Assembly: GCF_021412625.1 (NCBI RefSeq)
Contig: NZ_JAKCFI010000004.1
Span: 558,001-622,000, forward strand
Origin: Myxococcus stipitatus
Lineage (GTDB): Bacteria; Myxococcota; Myxococcia; Myxococcales; Myxococcaceae
Direction of reading: 5' to 3'
DNA: 64,000 nucleotides
Below are positions 1 through 8,619 of the stretch, piece by piece. Numbering within the stretch: the first letter of the stretch is position 1; each line of letters begins with the position of its first letter. Under the pieces are notes generated by a model. It saw only the letters and a program-made list of their open reading frames with translations. It had not been told where the DNA came from and ran no database searches. The position numbers and the translations under genes were made by a program.

Positions 1-995
1 ACAACCTCAGCGTCGCCATGAGCTGGGCCACGCTGCTGTCGAAAGAGGACACCCTGGCGGTGGCCGTCCCGTACGAGCTGACGTACGTGGGCGCGGACAT
101 CGACCGGGTGGCGGAGCTGCTGGGCGCGGCCGTCATCTCCGTGGGCACCAACAACACCCTGTGCCCCTGGCCCCGCGCGCTGGAGCTGATGCGCTCCCAT
201 GGCGTCACCGCGCTCTTCTGCGCGCCCACGCGCGCCATCCGCCTGGCCCAGCTCGCGCGCGAGCGAGGCCTGGACCCCCGCAAGGACCTCCAGGTCCGGA
301 AGATCATCTGCGTGGGCGAGCACTGCTCGGACGCGCGGCGCGAGTACCTGGCGCGCGCCTGGGACGCGCGCGTCTACAACCACTACGGCATGACGGAGGC
401 GCTGGCGGTGGCCGTCCCGTGCGGCCGGCAGGCGCTGCACCTGTGCGAGGACCGGCTGTACGCCGAGCTCATCGACCCGGACAGCGGCGCCCCGGTGCAT
501 CCGGGCGAGCCCGGCGAGCTGGTGCTCACCACGCTGGCCCACCGGGCGATGCCGCTCTTGCGCTACCGCACGGGCGACCTGCTGCGCGAGATGAGCACCA
601 AGTGTCCCTGCGGCAACCCCTTCCGCGTGGTGAAGCAGCTGGGGCGCGTCACGGACACCTTCCAGACGCGCATGGGCACGGCGTACTTCCACCAGCTGGA
701 CGAGGCGCTGCTGTCGGAGCCGGACATCCAGCCGTACTTCTCCGTCGCGTGGGAGGAGGATGGGCTGCGCGTCCGCGTGGTGCTCTCCCAGGCGGTCCGC
801 GAGGGCCGGGGCCGCGCGCGCGCGGAGGTCGTCGCGTCGCTGGAGCAGCGGCTGGGGGCCCGCTTCGGCGTGGGCGTCACCCTCGTCGTCGAGGACGAGG
901 CCCGGTGGCTCGACCGCATCGACAACTCGTCCAAGCCGGGCAGCGCGCTCCAGTCGCGGAGCGGCCCGAGCGCGACGTCCAGGAGCAACCCATGA
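1..995 (+). CDS. Phenylacetate-CoA ligase-like AMP-dependent acid ligase, 5'-partial
   Basis: The reading frame (codons from base 3) is open at the left edge, so the N-terminal part with the SSGTTG-type phosphate loop lies outside the window. What remains fits the PaaK family from the middle of the large domain onward. It has a YNHYGMTE adenylate-binding motif near bases 377-400, a tract ending LRYRTGDL near 560-580, a CPCGNP turn as in other PaaK proteins, then GRVTD and the small C-terminal domain with a late lysine (SSKPG). The family activates aryl or arylacetic acids as acyl-adenylates and usually passes them to CoA. Here it would activate an aromatic acid building block for amide formation. 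The last codon overlaps the start of the next gene (ATGA at 992-995). The methionine at base 18 is internal, not a likely start. Confidence 0.85.
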   Translation, partial: NLSVAMSWATLLSKEDTLAVAVPYELTYVGADIDRVAELLGAAVISVGTNNTLCPWPRALELMRSHGVTALFCAPTRAIRLAQLARERGLDPRKDLQVRKIICVGEHCSDARREYLARAWDARVYNHYGMTEALAVAVPCGRQALHLCEDRLYAELIDPDSGAPVHPGEPGELVLTTLAHRAMPLLRYRTGDLLREMSTKCPCGNPFRVVKQLGRVTDTFQTRMGTAYFHQLDEALLSEPDIQPYFSVAWEEDGLRVRVVLSQAVREGRGRARAEVVASLEQRLGARFGVGVTLVVEDEARWLDRIDNSSKPGSALQSRSGPSATSRSNP

Positions 996-1915
996 AGGTC
1001 GGAATCGTTCAGACGCAGTGGCGCGCGGACCCGACGGAGAACGTCTTCTTCGTCTATGACCAGGTGGAGGAGATCTGCCAGGGCACCGCCCTGGACCTGG
1101 TCTGTCTGCCCGAGTTCTTCCTCGGACCCGCGTGGTACATGCCCGGACAGGCGGGCCTGAAGGGCGTCACCGACACCCGCATCCCCGGCCCCGTCACCAC
1201 GCTCTTCCGCGCCCTGGCGCGCAAGCACCGCGTCCACATCCTCCTGGGCTCCATGGTGGAGGAGCTGCCGGACGGCGGGTACTGCAACACCGCCGTGCTG
1301 CTCGACCGGAGCGGCGACATCGTGGGCCGCGCCCACAAGGTGCACGCCTTCGCCAACGAGGTCGTGGTGTGCCGGCCGGGCGACACCGTGGACGTCATCG
1401 ACTGCGAGCTCGGGCGGCTGGGCATCGCCGTCTGCTCGGACTTCTGGGTGCCGGAGACCATCCGGATGCTGGCGCTCAAGGGGGCTCACACCGTGTTCAT
1501 CCCGGGGGGCTCGCTGAAGCAGAACCTGGACGCCATGGTCAACGCCTTCCGCGCCACCGCGTTCCTCAACTGCGTCAACCTCGTCTACGCCAGCCCCGTG
1601 GGGGAAATCACCGGCATGCGCGGCGGGCGCCAGATTCGCGTCGCCTTCGCCGGGACGAGCCTGGCCGCCACGCCCGCCGGGCTGCTGGCCCGGGGCGCGG
1701 AGGATGGCCCCGACTCGCTGGTGGTGGACCTGCCCGCGCTGGACGTCCTCACGCTGCGCCAGCGCCACGCGGACGACGACACGTGGCAGGGCCTGGGGCT
1801 GCGCCGGCCGGAGGCGTACGGCGGCGTGCTGGAGGCCTTCGTCGGCCAGGGACGGGACCTGGTGGCGGAGACGCGGACGAGCATGGCGCAGACCACGCCG
1901 ACGGCGGCCCGGTAG
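992..1915 (+). CDS. Carbon-nitrogen hydrolase (nitrilase superfamily), catalytic triad intact
   Basis: A 307-residue protein with the alpha-beta-beta-alpha nitrilase fold. The Glu-Lys-Cys triad is complete: E41 in CLPEFF, K116 in AHKVHAF and C148 in AVCSDFW. Enzymes of this family hydrolyse or form C-N bonds of amides or nitriles through a cysteine thioester, and some members transfer acyl groups to amines. The start at 992 is set by the ATGA overlap with the ligase gene. It is the first of four nitrilase-fold genes in the operon and the only one with all three catalytic residues. It is therefore the best candidate for the active amidase or amide synthase. The substrate cannot be read from the sequence. 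Confidence 0.9.
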   Translation: MKVGIVQTQWRADPTENVFFVYDQVEEICQGTALDLVCLPEFFLGPAWYMPGQAGLKGVTDTRIPGPVTTLFRALARKHRVHILLGSMVEELPDGGYCNTAVLLDRSGDIVGRAHKVHAFANEVVVCRPGDTVDVIDCELGRLGIAVCSDFWVPETIRMLALKGAHTVFIPGGSLKQNLDAMVNAFRATAFLNCVNLVYASPVGEITGMRGGRQIRVAFAGTSLAATPAGLLARGAEDGPDSLVVDLPALDVLTLRQRHADDDTWQGLGLRRPEAYGGVLEAFVGQGRDLVAETRTSMAQTTPTAAR

Positions 1916-1957
1916 GCCGCGCGCGACACCCCCGATGAGCGAGGAAGACGAGTCCCC

Positions 1958-2743
1958 ATGAGAGTGCAAGTGCTTCAGAACCAGTGGCTGCCGGACGCGA
2001 GCGCGACCCTGGAGTCCGTCGAGCGCGAGCTGCGTCAGGCCATCACCCGTGGCACCGACTTCGTGGTGCTGCCCCAGCACGTGCTCGGCGACCCCGCGCG
2101 CACGCCTCCGGACCCGGAGCGGGCGCGGCGCGCGCTGGAGGTGCTCACCCACCTGGCCCGGGAGCGCGAGGTGTATCTGGCCACGGGCTCCTGGCTGGAG
2201 CACCACGAGGGCCGGGTGGTGGACGTCGCGCGGGTGCTGGACCGGACGGGCCGCGTCTGCGCCACGGTGCGGCGGCCCCACGAGGGCGGCGCGCCGGTGA
2301 CGGGGACGGACTTCCCGCTCCTCGACACGGACAAGGGCCGGGTCGGGCTGCTGCTCGGCCACGACTTCTGGGTGATGGAGCCCTCGCGCATCCAGAGCCT
2401 GCGCGGCGCGCACCTCGTGCTCGTGTCGGGCGCGCTGGGCACGCGCAACCGCGAGTCGAAGAAGGCGGCCATCTGGGGCCTCGCCACCCTCCACTGCGTC
2501 GCCGTGGCCTTCGCCAGCACGGTGGGCGGGGGCAGCACGCTCGCGCTCCCCCAGCGCCTCGTCGCGCAGGCGGACGAGGCGCCCGGTGTCCTCACGGCGG
2601 AGTGGGCCGACGACACCATGGCGCTCCAGCGCGAGGCCGACCTGTCCTTCAAGAACACGCTTTGGTTCGGGCTGTGGGCCCGCAGGCCGGAGCTGTACGC
2701 GCCGCTGGCGACGGCGCCCACGCGCTCCACCGAGGCCGCCTGA
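1958..2743 (+). CDS. Nitrilase-superfamily paralog with all three catalytic residues replaced
   Basis: A 261-residue protein that aligns with the upstream nitrilase over its whole length (for example GHDFWVMEPSRI against CSDFWVPETIRM). The triad positions read Q40 for Glu, R106 for Lys and G134 for Cys. A normal cysteine mechanism is impossible. The fold signatures remain and there is no frameshift, so this looks like a maintained pseudoenzyme, perhaps a regulatory or structural partner of the active paralog, or one recruited to a new reaction. A GAGGAAGA purine tract precedes the start. It lies 42 bases after the active nitrilase, the widest gap in the operon, and 14 bases before the decarboxylase gene. 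Confidence 0.85.
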   Translation: MRVQVLQNQWLPDASATLESVERELRQAITRGTDFVVLPQHVLGDPARTPPDPERARRALEVLTHLAREREVYLATGSWLEHHEGRVVDVARVLDRTGRVCATVRRPHEGGAPVTGTDFPLLDTDKGRVGLLLGHDFWVMEPSRIQSLRGAHLVLVSGALGTRNRESKKAAIWGLATLHCVAVAFASTVGGGSTLALPQRLVAQADEAPGVLTAEWADDTMALQREADLSFKNTLWFGLWARRPELYAPLATAPTRSTEAA

Positions 2744-2757
2744 CGAGGAGGTGTGGG

Positions 2758-3945
2758 ATGAGACGCAAGGGCCTGCCCAGGGAGGACGTCCTGTCCTCCA
2801 TCCAGTCGTCGCGCGAGAAGGACGTCCCCTGGACGCGCGTGCTCAACTCCATCTGCACGCGCCCGCACCCGCTGGCGGCGGAGGTGTTCCAGGAGGGCCT
2901 CGACACCAACCTCGGGGACGTGCGCATCTTCCGGGGCACCCATGAGCTGGAGCGCCGCGCCGTGGCGCTCATGGGGGCGCTGCTCGGCAAGGAGTCGTGC
3001 GCCGGGAGCCTCGTGTCCGGAGGCACGGAGGCCAACCTGCTCGCGCTGTACGTGGCGCGCAAGCTCGCCACCCAGCGCCGGGGCGGGCTGTCCGGACCTC
3101 CGGAGGTCATCGCCGCGGAGACGGTGCACTACTCGGTGCAGAAGATCTTCGACCTGCTGGGCATCACCCCGCGCATCGCGCCGGTGGACGCGCGCCTGCG
3201 CATGGACGTGAAGGCGGCGGAGGCGCTCGTCAACGAGCGCACCATCGCCCTCATCGGCACGGCGGGGACCAGCGAGTTCGGTTCGGTGGACCCCATCGAG
3301 GAGCTGAGCCGGCTCGCCGTGGAGCGCGACCTCTACCTCCATGTCGACGCGGCGACGGGCGGCTTCATCATCCCGTTCGCCCGGGAGCTGGGCCGCCCGC
3401 TGCCCCGCTTCGACTTCTCCCTGCCGGGCGTCGCCTCCATCACCATGGACCCGCACAAGTACGGCCTGGTGAACGTGCCGGCGGGCGCCATCTTCTTCCG
3501 CGACCCGGCGCTCCAATCCCTCATCAGCCTCGAGTCGTTCTTCGCGCGCACGCCCACCCACCGCACCTTCCTGGGCACGCGGCCCGGCGGCGCCGCCCTG
3601 GCCACCTACGCCGTGCTGGAGCACCTGGGCTGGGACGGCTTCCTCGAGGCCACCCGCACCAACTACGACAACATGGCCTACCTGGTGGAGCGGCTGGAGG
3701 CGCGCGGCCACTCGCTGCGCGTCCCTCCTGAACTGAACATCGTCATCGTCGACCTGCCCGCTGCCGTACAGGTGATGGAGTTGCTGGAGCAATGGGATTG
3801 GATCATCTCCATCTCCAAGCGTTACTCGGATTGTCTGCGTCTCGTGGTCAATGCCCACGTCACCCGCCCCGTCATCGACGCGTTCGTCGAGGCGCTGGAC
3901 GGCGCGATGGCGGAGCTGGGCCTCGCCTCCTGCGGGACGGACTGA
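2758..3945 (+). CDS. PLP-dependent group II decarboxylase, MfnA/tyrosine decarboxylase-like
   Basis: A 395-residue fold-type I PLP enzyme. H124 in ETVHYS should stack on the cofactor, D197 in LHVDAA should pair with the pyridine nitrogen, and K234 in MDPHKYG should form the Schiff base. Length and motifs are closest to the archaeal MfnA type, which decarboxylates L-tyrosine or L-aspartate, rather than to the longer GadB or DDC enzymes. A GAGGAGGTG Shine-Dalgarno sequence sits just before the ATG. In this operon it would supply an amine, for example a tyramine- or beta-alanine-like unit, for coupling to an activated acid. The exact amino acid is unknown. Alternative family names are aspartate 1-decarboxylase or sphingosine-1-phosphate-lyase-like protein. 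Confidence 0.88.
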   Translation: MRRKGLPREDVLSSIQSSREKDVPWTRVLNSICTRPHPLAAEVFQEGLDTNLGDVRIFRGTHELERRAVALMGALLGKESCAGSLVSGGTEANLLALYVARKLATQRRGGLSGPPEVIAAETVHYSVQKIFDLLGITPRIAPVDARLRMDVKAAEALVNERTIALIGTAGTSEFGSVDPIEELSRLAVERDLYLHVDAATGGFIIPFARELGRPLPRFDFSLPGVASITMDPHKYGLVNVPAGAIFFRDPALQSLISLESFFARTPTHRTFLGTRPGGAALATYAVLEHLGWDGFLEATRTNYDNMAYLVERLEARGHSLRVPPELNIVIVDLPAAVQVMELLEQWDWIISISKRYSDCLRLVVNAHVTRPVIDAFVEALDGAMAELGLASCGTD

Positions 3946-3957
3946 GAGGGAATCACG

Positions 3958-4668
3958 ATGCATGGACCCATCGCCGCGCTCGAGCCCACGCTCGCGAGCA
4001 AGCGTCGCTTCAAGTCGATGACCACGGAGTTCCAGATGGGCTACCCCACGGCGGCCGACCTGATCCTCCAGACGTCGTTGAAGAAGCAGGACGCGGCCCG
4101 GTTGGAATCGCTGCTCGGCTGGCTGGCTCCCCGCACGGTGCTGGAGGTGGGCAGCTACTGCGGCGTCAGCACGCGCTGGCTGTTGTCCTGTCTGCCAGAG
4201 GCCCAGGTGGAGTGCGTGGACCCGTGGTTGTCGGACGGCGTGGTGGACACCGAGTCCATCTTCGACGTGATGGTGTCGCCCTTCCGCGAGCGCGTGACGA
4301 AGACGCGCGCGTACTTCGGCAGCCGCAACAACCAGGCGTACTCGGTGACGACGAGCGACCTGTGCGACGAGAGCACCCGCCCGGGGGCCTGCGACCCGGA
4401 GGTGCCCGTCTTCGTGCCCACGCGCTCGTATGACGTCGCCTTCGTGGACGGGGACCACCGCACGAGCAGCTCCATCACCGCGTTCATGCTCCTCAAGGAG
4501 TGCACGCGGGCCATCATCTACCACGACGCGAACCTGCCCACGCACACCGCGGCCTTCGAGGTCATCATCCGCGAGTGGGCGGGGGAGTGGACGGTGACGC
4601 GCTTCGGCGAGGGCGAGGACGGCCTGGCGCTGGTGTCGCACGCCCTGCGGTGGAGGGCGCGCCCATGA
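3958..4668 (+). CDS. Class I SAM-dependent methyltransferase
   Basis: A 236-residue protein with a single Rossmann domain. The SAM-binding glycine motif VLEVGSYCGVS lies at residues 61-71, an acidic end of strand 2 at ECVDPWL, and VAFVDGDH further on as in Methyltransf_24-type O-methyltransferases. The acceptor is unknown; a catechol or phenol oxygen is plausible given the decarboxylase upstream and this subfamily. It starts 12 bases after the decarboxylase. Its stop overlaps the next start (ATGA at 4665-4668), so it is translated with the flanking genes. Confidence 0.85.
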   Translation: MHGPIAALEPTLASKRRFKSMTTEFQMGYPTAADLILQTSLKKQDAARLESLLGWLAPRTVLEVGSYCGVSTRWLLSCLPEAQVECVDPWLSDGVVDTESIFDVMVSPFRERVTKTRAYFGSRNNQAYSVTTSDLCDESTRPGACDPEVPVFVPTRSYDVAFVDGDHRTSSSITAFMLLKECTRAIIYHDANLPTHTAAFEVIIREWAGEWTVTRFGEGEDGLALVSHALRWRARP

Positions 4669-5522
4669 GCCTGTTCAAGGGCCGGGCGACGAACGTCGCC
4701 GTCATCCAGTTCAAGGTCATCCAGGACGACCGGGACGCGAACCTGGCCACGGCGACGCAGCTCGTCCAGGACGCCGCCGCCCGGGGCGCCAACCTCGTCT
4801 GTCTGCCCGCCACCTTCGCGACGGGCCTCAACTTCCCCAGCGTCAAGCGCATGGCGGAGCCGCTGGACGGCCCCATCGTCCAGTCGCTCCAGGCGCTGGC
4901 CCGCCGGCTGAAGGTGGTCGTCTGCGCGGGGCTCCTGGAGTCGCGGGGGCGGGAGGTCTTCGACAGCGCGGTCGTCGTCGACCAGGACGGGCGGCTGGCG
5001 GGCAGCTACCGCCGCGCCTGTGTGTGGGAGGGCGAGTCCGACTTCATCTCCCGGGGGACAGGGGGGCGCGTCATCGAGACGGAGCTGGGGAGGCTGGGGC
5101 TCGTCGTCAGCTACGACCTGCGCTTCCCGGAGGCGTGCCGCGGCTACTTCGCGCAAGGGGTGGACATCCTCGTCTGCGTGGCCAACCTCTTCGCCCGCTA
5201 CGCGCACGGGGTGGAGGGCCTGTGCCGGGCGCGGGCGGCGGAGAACACCTGCGCCTTCGTGTTCGCCAGTGGCCTGGGCGCCAACCGGCTGGCGATGATG
5301 GAGTACCTGGGGCGCAGCCTCATCGTCGACGGGACGATGGAGCCGGGGGACGGCGAGGGCACGCCGGACGTGCTGGCGCGCGCGGGCACCCGGGAGGTGG
5401 TGCTCCAGGCGCCGCTCTACCTGCGGGAGCTGCGCAAGCGCCGCGAGGCCCTGCCGCTGCGGGAGGACTACACGCGCCTGTTCGTCGACGCCCCGGGCCG
5501 GGGCTTGGAGCGTGCGACATGA
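4665..5522 (+). CDS. Nitrilase-superfamily paralog, catalytically degenerate
   Basis: A 285-residue protein with clear nitrilase-fold motifs (NLVCLPATFATG; GSYRRACVW; SYDLRFPEACRG). At the triad positions it has A49 instead of Glu, R117 instead of Lys and S149 instead of Cys. The surrounding YDLRFPE motif is better preserved here than in the other paralogs, so the active-site loop shape is probably kept while the nucleophile is lost. The start is fixed by an ATGA overlap with the methyltransferase, and its end overlaps the ABC permease start in the same way. A retained role as binding partner or scaffold is inference. A serine nucleophile at 149 is possible but would be unusual. Confidence 0.85.
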   Translation: MSLFKGRATNVAVIQFKVIQDDRDANLATATQLVQDAAARGANLVCLPATFATGLNFPSVKRMAEPLDGPIVQSLQALARRLKVVVCAGLLESRGREVFDSAVVVDQDGRLAGSYRRACVWEGESDFISRGTGGRVIETELGRLGLVVSYDLRFPEACRGYFAQGVDILVCVANLFARYAHGVEGLCRARAAENTCAFVFASGLGANRLAMMEYLGRSLIVDGTMEPGDGEGTPDVLARAGTREVVLQAPLYLRELRKRREALPLREDYTRLFVDAPGRGLERAT

Positions 5523-6298
5523 CGTCCGCGGTCTCCAGTGCCTGGGATTGGCTGGGCGGCGTGGTGGACCTGGTCCGGCTGGACCTGGTGCAGTTCTTCC
5601 GCAACCGGCTGGTGGTGGTCGCCACGCTGCTGACGTCGGTGTCGATGATCCTCTCGTTCGGGCTCGGCGCGGCGCGCATGCCGGGCTTCGAGGGGAGCGG
5701 CGGCAACTACTTCGCCTTCATCTTCCCGGGCATCCTGGGCGTGGGCATCATGTTCAGCTGCACGTACACGATTGGCTACGCCGTCATCGTGGACCGGCAG
5801 CGGCGCACCATCGAGGACATCGTCCTGTCGCCGCTGTCCTTCGCGGGCTTCGTGGTGGGGCGCCTGTCGGGCATGGTGCTCAAGTGCGCGCTGCAGTTCC
5901 TGCTGAGCATGGGCCTGGCCCTGGCGCTCTTCGACGTGCGCGTCGAATCCTTCCCGCTGCTCGTCTACGGGATGCTCACCCAGAGCCTGGCCTTCGCGGG
6001 GTTGGGCATCCTCGTGGCCACCTTCACCACGGAGGTGTCCTTCTCGCTGCTCACCAACGTCGTCATCGTCCCGCTCACGTACTTCTGCGGGGTGTTCTTC
6101 CCGGTGGAGGGTTTCGGGCGGCTGGGGCCCGTCCTCGCCCGGCTCCCGCTGTCGGTGAACATCGACGTGCTGCGCGACGCGATGACGGGCCAGCCCTCCC
6201 GCTTCATCACCAGCAGCCTGTGGCTGTCCGCCGTCTACGCGCTCGTCGCGGTGGTGGGCGCCATGGCTGTCTTCCGCCGCCGCGTGCAGAGGGGGTGA
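5519..6298 (+). CDS. ABC-2 type transporter permease
   Basis: A 259-residue integral membrane protein with about six hydrophobic segments (near residues 34-50, 64-90, 110-137, 146-168, 174-193 and 231-250) and the ABC2_membrane layout seen in drug and polyketide exporters. The segment VPLTYFCGVFFPVE is the typical conserved loop before the last helices. It overlaps the preceding nitrilase paralog by ATGA and is followed after three bases by its ATPase. As a pair they would export the cluster product and contribute to self-protection at the inner membrane. Confidence 0.9.
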   Translation: MTSAVSSAWDWLGGVVDLVRLDLVQFFRNRLVVVATLLTSVSMILSFGLGAARMPGFEGSGGNYFAFIFPGILGVGIMFSCTYTIGYAVIVDRQRRTIEDIVLSPLSFAGFVVGRLSGMVLKCALQFLLSMGLALALFDVRVESFPLLVYGMLTQSLAFAGLGILVATFTTEVSFSLLTNVVIVPLTYFCGVFFPVEGFGRLGPVLARLPLSVNIDVLRDAMTGQPSRFITSSLWLSAVYALVAVVGAMAVFRRRVQRG

Positions 6299-6301
6299 GC
6301 C

Positions 6302-7288
6302 GTGCTGGACGACACGCTCGAGGTGCTCAGGGTGGAGGGGCTCGGCAAGGTGCTGGGGCCCGCCTTCCGGCTGGAGGGCATCGGCTTCCGGTTGGAGCGG
6401 GGACAGGGGCTGGCCCTCATCGGGCCCAATGGCGCCGGCAAGTCCACGCTGCTGCGCATCCTGGCCGGGTTGACCCGGCCGGACAGCGGGGAGGTCGTCG
6501 TCCGCGGGACGTCGTCGGGCCGCTGGCTCAACAAGCTGGGGACCCGCGTGGGCTTCGTCCAGCAGTTCAAGGGCCTGCCGGACGACCTCACGGTGGGGGA
6601 CTACGTGCGGCACCAGCTGCGCATGCGGCGGGTGGGGGCGGAGCGCTACGAGGACCTGCTGCGCCTGGCGGGGCTGGCGCCCTACGAGGACCAGCCCGCC
6701 ACGCGGCTGTCCGGAGGCAACCAGCGGAAGATCCACATCGTCTGCGCCATCGCCCACGCGCCGGACCTGCTCGTGCTGGACGAGCCGACGAGCGGCCTGG
6801 ACGCGCCGACGCGCGAGACGCTGCTGGCGTTCATCCGGGAGCTGAAGGGCCGGGGGATGAGCCTGGTGGTGGCCACGCATCACCTGGAAGAGGTGAGGGC
6901 GCTCGCCGAGCACGCGCTCGTCCTGCGCGACGGCCGACAGGTGGCCCTGGCCCACGTGGAGGCGCTGGTGTCCTCCCGCGCGGACGCGCACTGCCTGGAG
7001 CTGCGGCTCCAGGACCCGGACTCGGACGCCGCGCGCGTCCAGGAGGCCCTCCACGCCGAGGCGACCCAGGGCGACTTCGTCCTGCGCGTGGACCGCGGGG
7101 CGGAGCGCGTGCGCCTCTACTGCGCGGATGACGGCGGCGACCCCCTTCCCCGCGCCGTCGCGATGCTGGCGAGGCATCGCATCCGGCTCAACTCCGTCCG
7201 TCGCTACGAACCCACCCTCGCCGAAATCGTCGCCGAACTGACCCGCACACCTCACACCCCCGAAGTCGGACCCAAGGAGCGCATATGA
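6302..7288 (+). CDS. ABC transporter ATP-binding protein
   Basis: A 328-residue nucleotide-binding subunit. The Walker A motif GPNGAGKST is at residues 41-49, the signature LSGGNQ near 136, and the Walker B/D-loop LLVLDEPTSGLD near 157-168, followed by an ATHHLEE switch histidine. The C-terminal 100 residues are a DrrA-like extension. The start is GTG at 6302, three bases after the permease stop. The 3' end overlaps the radical SAM gene (ATGA at 7285-7288). It pairs with the permease at 5519-6298 to power export. Confidence 0.92.
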   Translation: MLDDTLEVLRVEGLGKVLGPAFRLEGIGFRLERGQGLALIGPNGAGKSTLLRILAGLTRPDSGEVVVRGTSSGRWLNKLGTRVGFVQQFKGLPDDLTVGDYVRHQLRMRRVGAERYEDLLRLAGLAPYEDQPATRLSGGNQRKIHIVCAIAHAPDLLVLDEPTSGLDAPTRETLLAFIRELKGRGMSLVVATHHLEEVRALAEHALVLRDGRQVALAHVEALVSSRADAHCLELRLQDPDSDAARVQEALHAEATQGDFVLRVDRGAERVRLYCADDGGDPLPRAVAMLARHRIRLNSVRRYEPTLAEIVAELTRTPHTPEVGPKERI

Positions 7289-8604
7289 CGAAACACAGTC
7301 TTCCCTTCTGGAAGGAGTACCCGGAGCGGGACAACGAATGGGTCCGCCAGTACCCGACGAAGCACGTGGCCATCCGCGAGGAGGATGTCTTCACGCAGTC
7401 GCCCATGGGCATCTACGTGCACATCCCCTTCTGCAACCGGCTGTGCTTCTCCTGCCCATACATCAAACACCAGACGGACTCCGGCATCACCCAGCGCTTC
7501 CTCGACGCGCTCAAGCTGGAGATCTCCAACTATGCCCGGCGGCCCTACATCAAGGACCACCGCATCACGCTGGGCTACATCGGCGGCGGCACGCCGACGT
7601 CGTTCTCCTCCAAGCAGCTGGCGGAGATGCTCGACCACCTCTTCGGCGAGCTGAACATGAGCCCGGACGTGGAGCTGTCCATCGAGACCACGCCGGTGGA
7701 CATCAACGAGAAGAAGGCGCGCACGCTGGTGGAGAAGGGCGTGCGCCGCATCAGCCTGGGCGTGCAGACCTTCGTGAAGCAGGAGCTGGAGGACATCGGC
7801 CGGCCGGGTGACCCGCAGCTCATCATGGACGCCATCAAGCTGGTGCAGGACGCGGGCTTCAAGAACGTCAACATCGACCTGATGCACGGCCTCAACGGCC
7901 AGACGATGGAGAGCTGGGAGTACAGCCTGGACAAGGCCATCGAGCTGGGCGTCACCTGCGTCTCGTTCTACACGTACATGGAGTTCGCGCAGGTGAGCAC
8001 CAAGCGGCGCAAGCTGCCGCCGGTGCCCTCCAAGGATGTCGTGGACGAGATGTTCCTGTTCGCGGCCCGGAAGCTCACCCAGAACGGCTTCGAGGGCTAC
8101 TACGGCGACTGCTTCGCCAAGCCCGGCTTCCAGCCGCGCTACGGCCACCTGTCGTGGAGCGAGGACATCCCCATCATCCCGCTGGGCCCCACGGCGACGG
8201 GCCACCTGCGCAAGCACTGGTACTTCAACGAGCCGAACATCGACCGCTACATCGACATCGTCAACTCCGGCCGCCTGCCCATCTCCATGGGGCAGCACAT
8301 CTCCAAGGAGGAGGCCATCCGCCGCGCCATGGTGCTGGGCGTCAAGGCCTCGCGCGTGGACCGCAAGCGCTTCAAGGAGCTGCACGGCGTGGACTTCGCC
8401 ACCTTGTTCAAGCGGGAGATCGAAGACCTGCAGGAGAAGGGGCTCGTCACCATGACGGAGCATGGCCTGGAGGTGACCGGCCCCAAGGGCTGGTACTTCC
8501 TCGACAACATCTCGAAGGCCTTCTACTCGGACGAGTTCAAGCGCTTCCCGCAGCACCTGGGAGCGGACATCACCCCGTTCCTCAAGAACGTCGCCGCCCG
8601 CTGA
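7285..8604 (+). CDS. HemW-like radical SAM enzyme, candidate radical SAM methylase of a cyclopropanation pair
   Basis: A 439-residue protein with the HemW/coproporphyrinogen-oxidase-like architecture. A CxxxCxxC cluster motif at C50, C54 and C57 lies in IPFCNRLCFSC, followed by GYIGGGTPTS, the SIETTP strand and an RISLGVQTF segment. The C-terminal third contains the HemW-like winged region. Housekeeping HemW is a haem chaperone. In secondary-metabolite clusters the same architecture (C10P in CC-1065, YtkT in yatakemycin, Jaw5 in jawsamycin) transfers a methylene from SAM to build cyclopropanes. The location inside this operon, with a methyltransferase gene 15 bases downstream, favours the second role. 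Direct proof is lacking. Confidence 0.88.
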   Translation: MTKHSLPFWKEYPERDNEWVRQYPTKHVAIREEDVFTQSPMGIYVHIPFCNRLCFSCPYIKHQTDSGITQRFLDALKLEISNYARRPYIKDHRITLGYIGGGTPTSFSSKQLAEMLDHLFGELNMSPDVELSIETTPVDINEKKARTLVEKGVRRISLGVQTFVKQELEDIGRPGDPQLIMDAIKLVQDAGFKNVNIDLMHGLNGQTMESWEYSLDKAIELGVTCVSFYTYMEFAQVSTKRRKLPPVPSKDVVDEMFLFAARKLTQNGFEGYYGDCFAKPGFQPRYGHLSWSEDIPIIPLGPTATGHLRKHWYFNEPNIDRYIDIVNSGRLPISMGQHISKEEAIRRAMVLGVKASRVDRKRFKELHGVDFATLFKREIEDLQEKGLVTMTEHGLEVTGPKGWYFLDNISKAFYSDEFKRFPQHLGADITPFLKNVAAR

Positions 8605-8619
8605 GGCAGGAGCCCCGAA

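Noticed and set aside
563-2494. Long minus-strand open frame of 643 codons
   Set aside because: It lies opposite three clear plus-strand genes, has low-complexity Arg/His/Gln-rich translation and no family motif. It is the third-position shadow of G/C-rich coding DNA.
4665-5522. Ordinary amidase or nitrilase function for the third nitrilase-fold protein
   Set aside because: All three catalytic residues are replaced (A49, R117, S149).
7285-8604. Housekeeping haem chaperone HemW
   Set aside because: The domain pattern fits, but the gene is embedded in a biosynthetic operon and followed by a methyltransferase as in cyclopropanase pairs.
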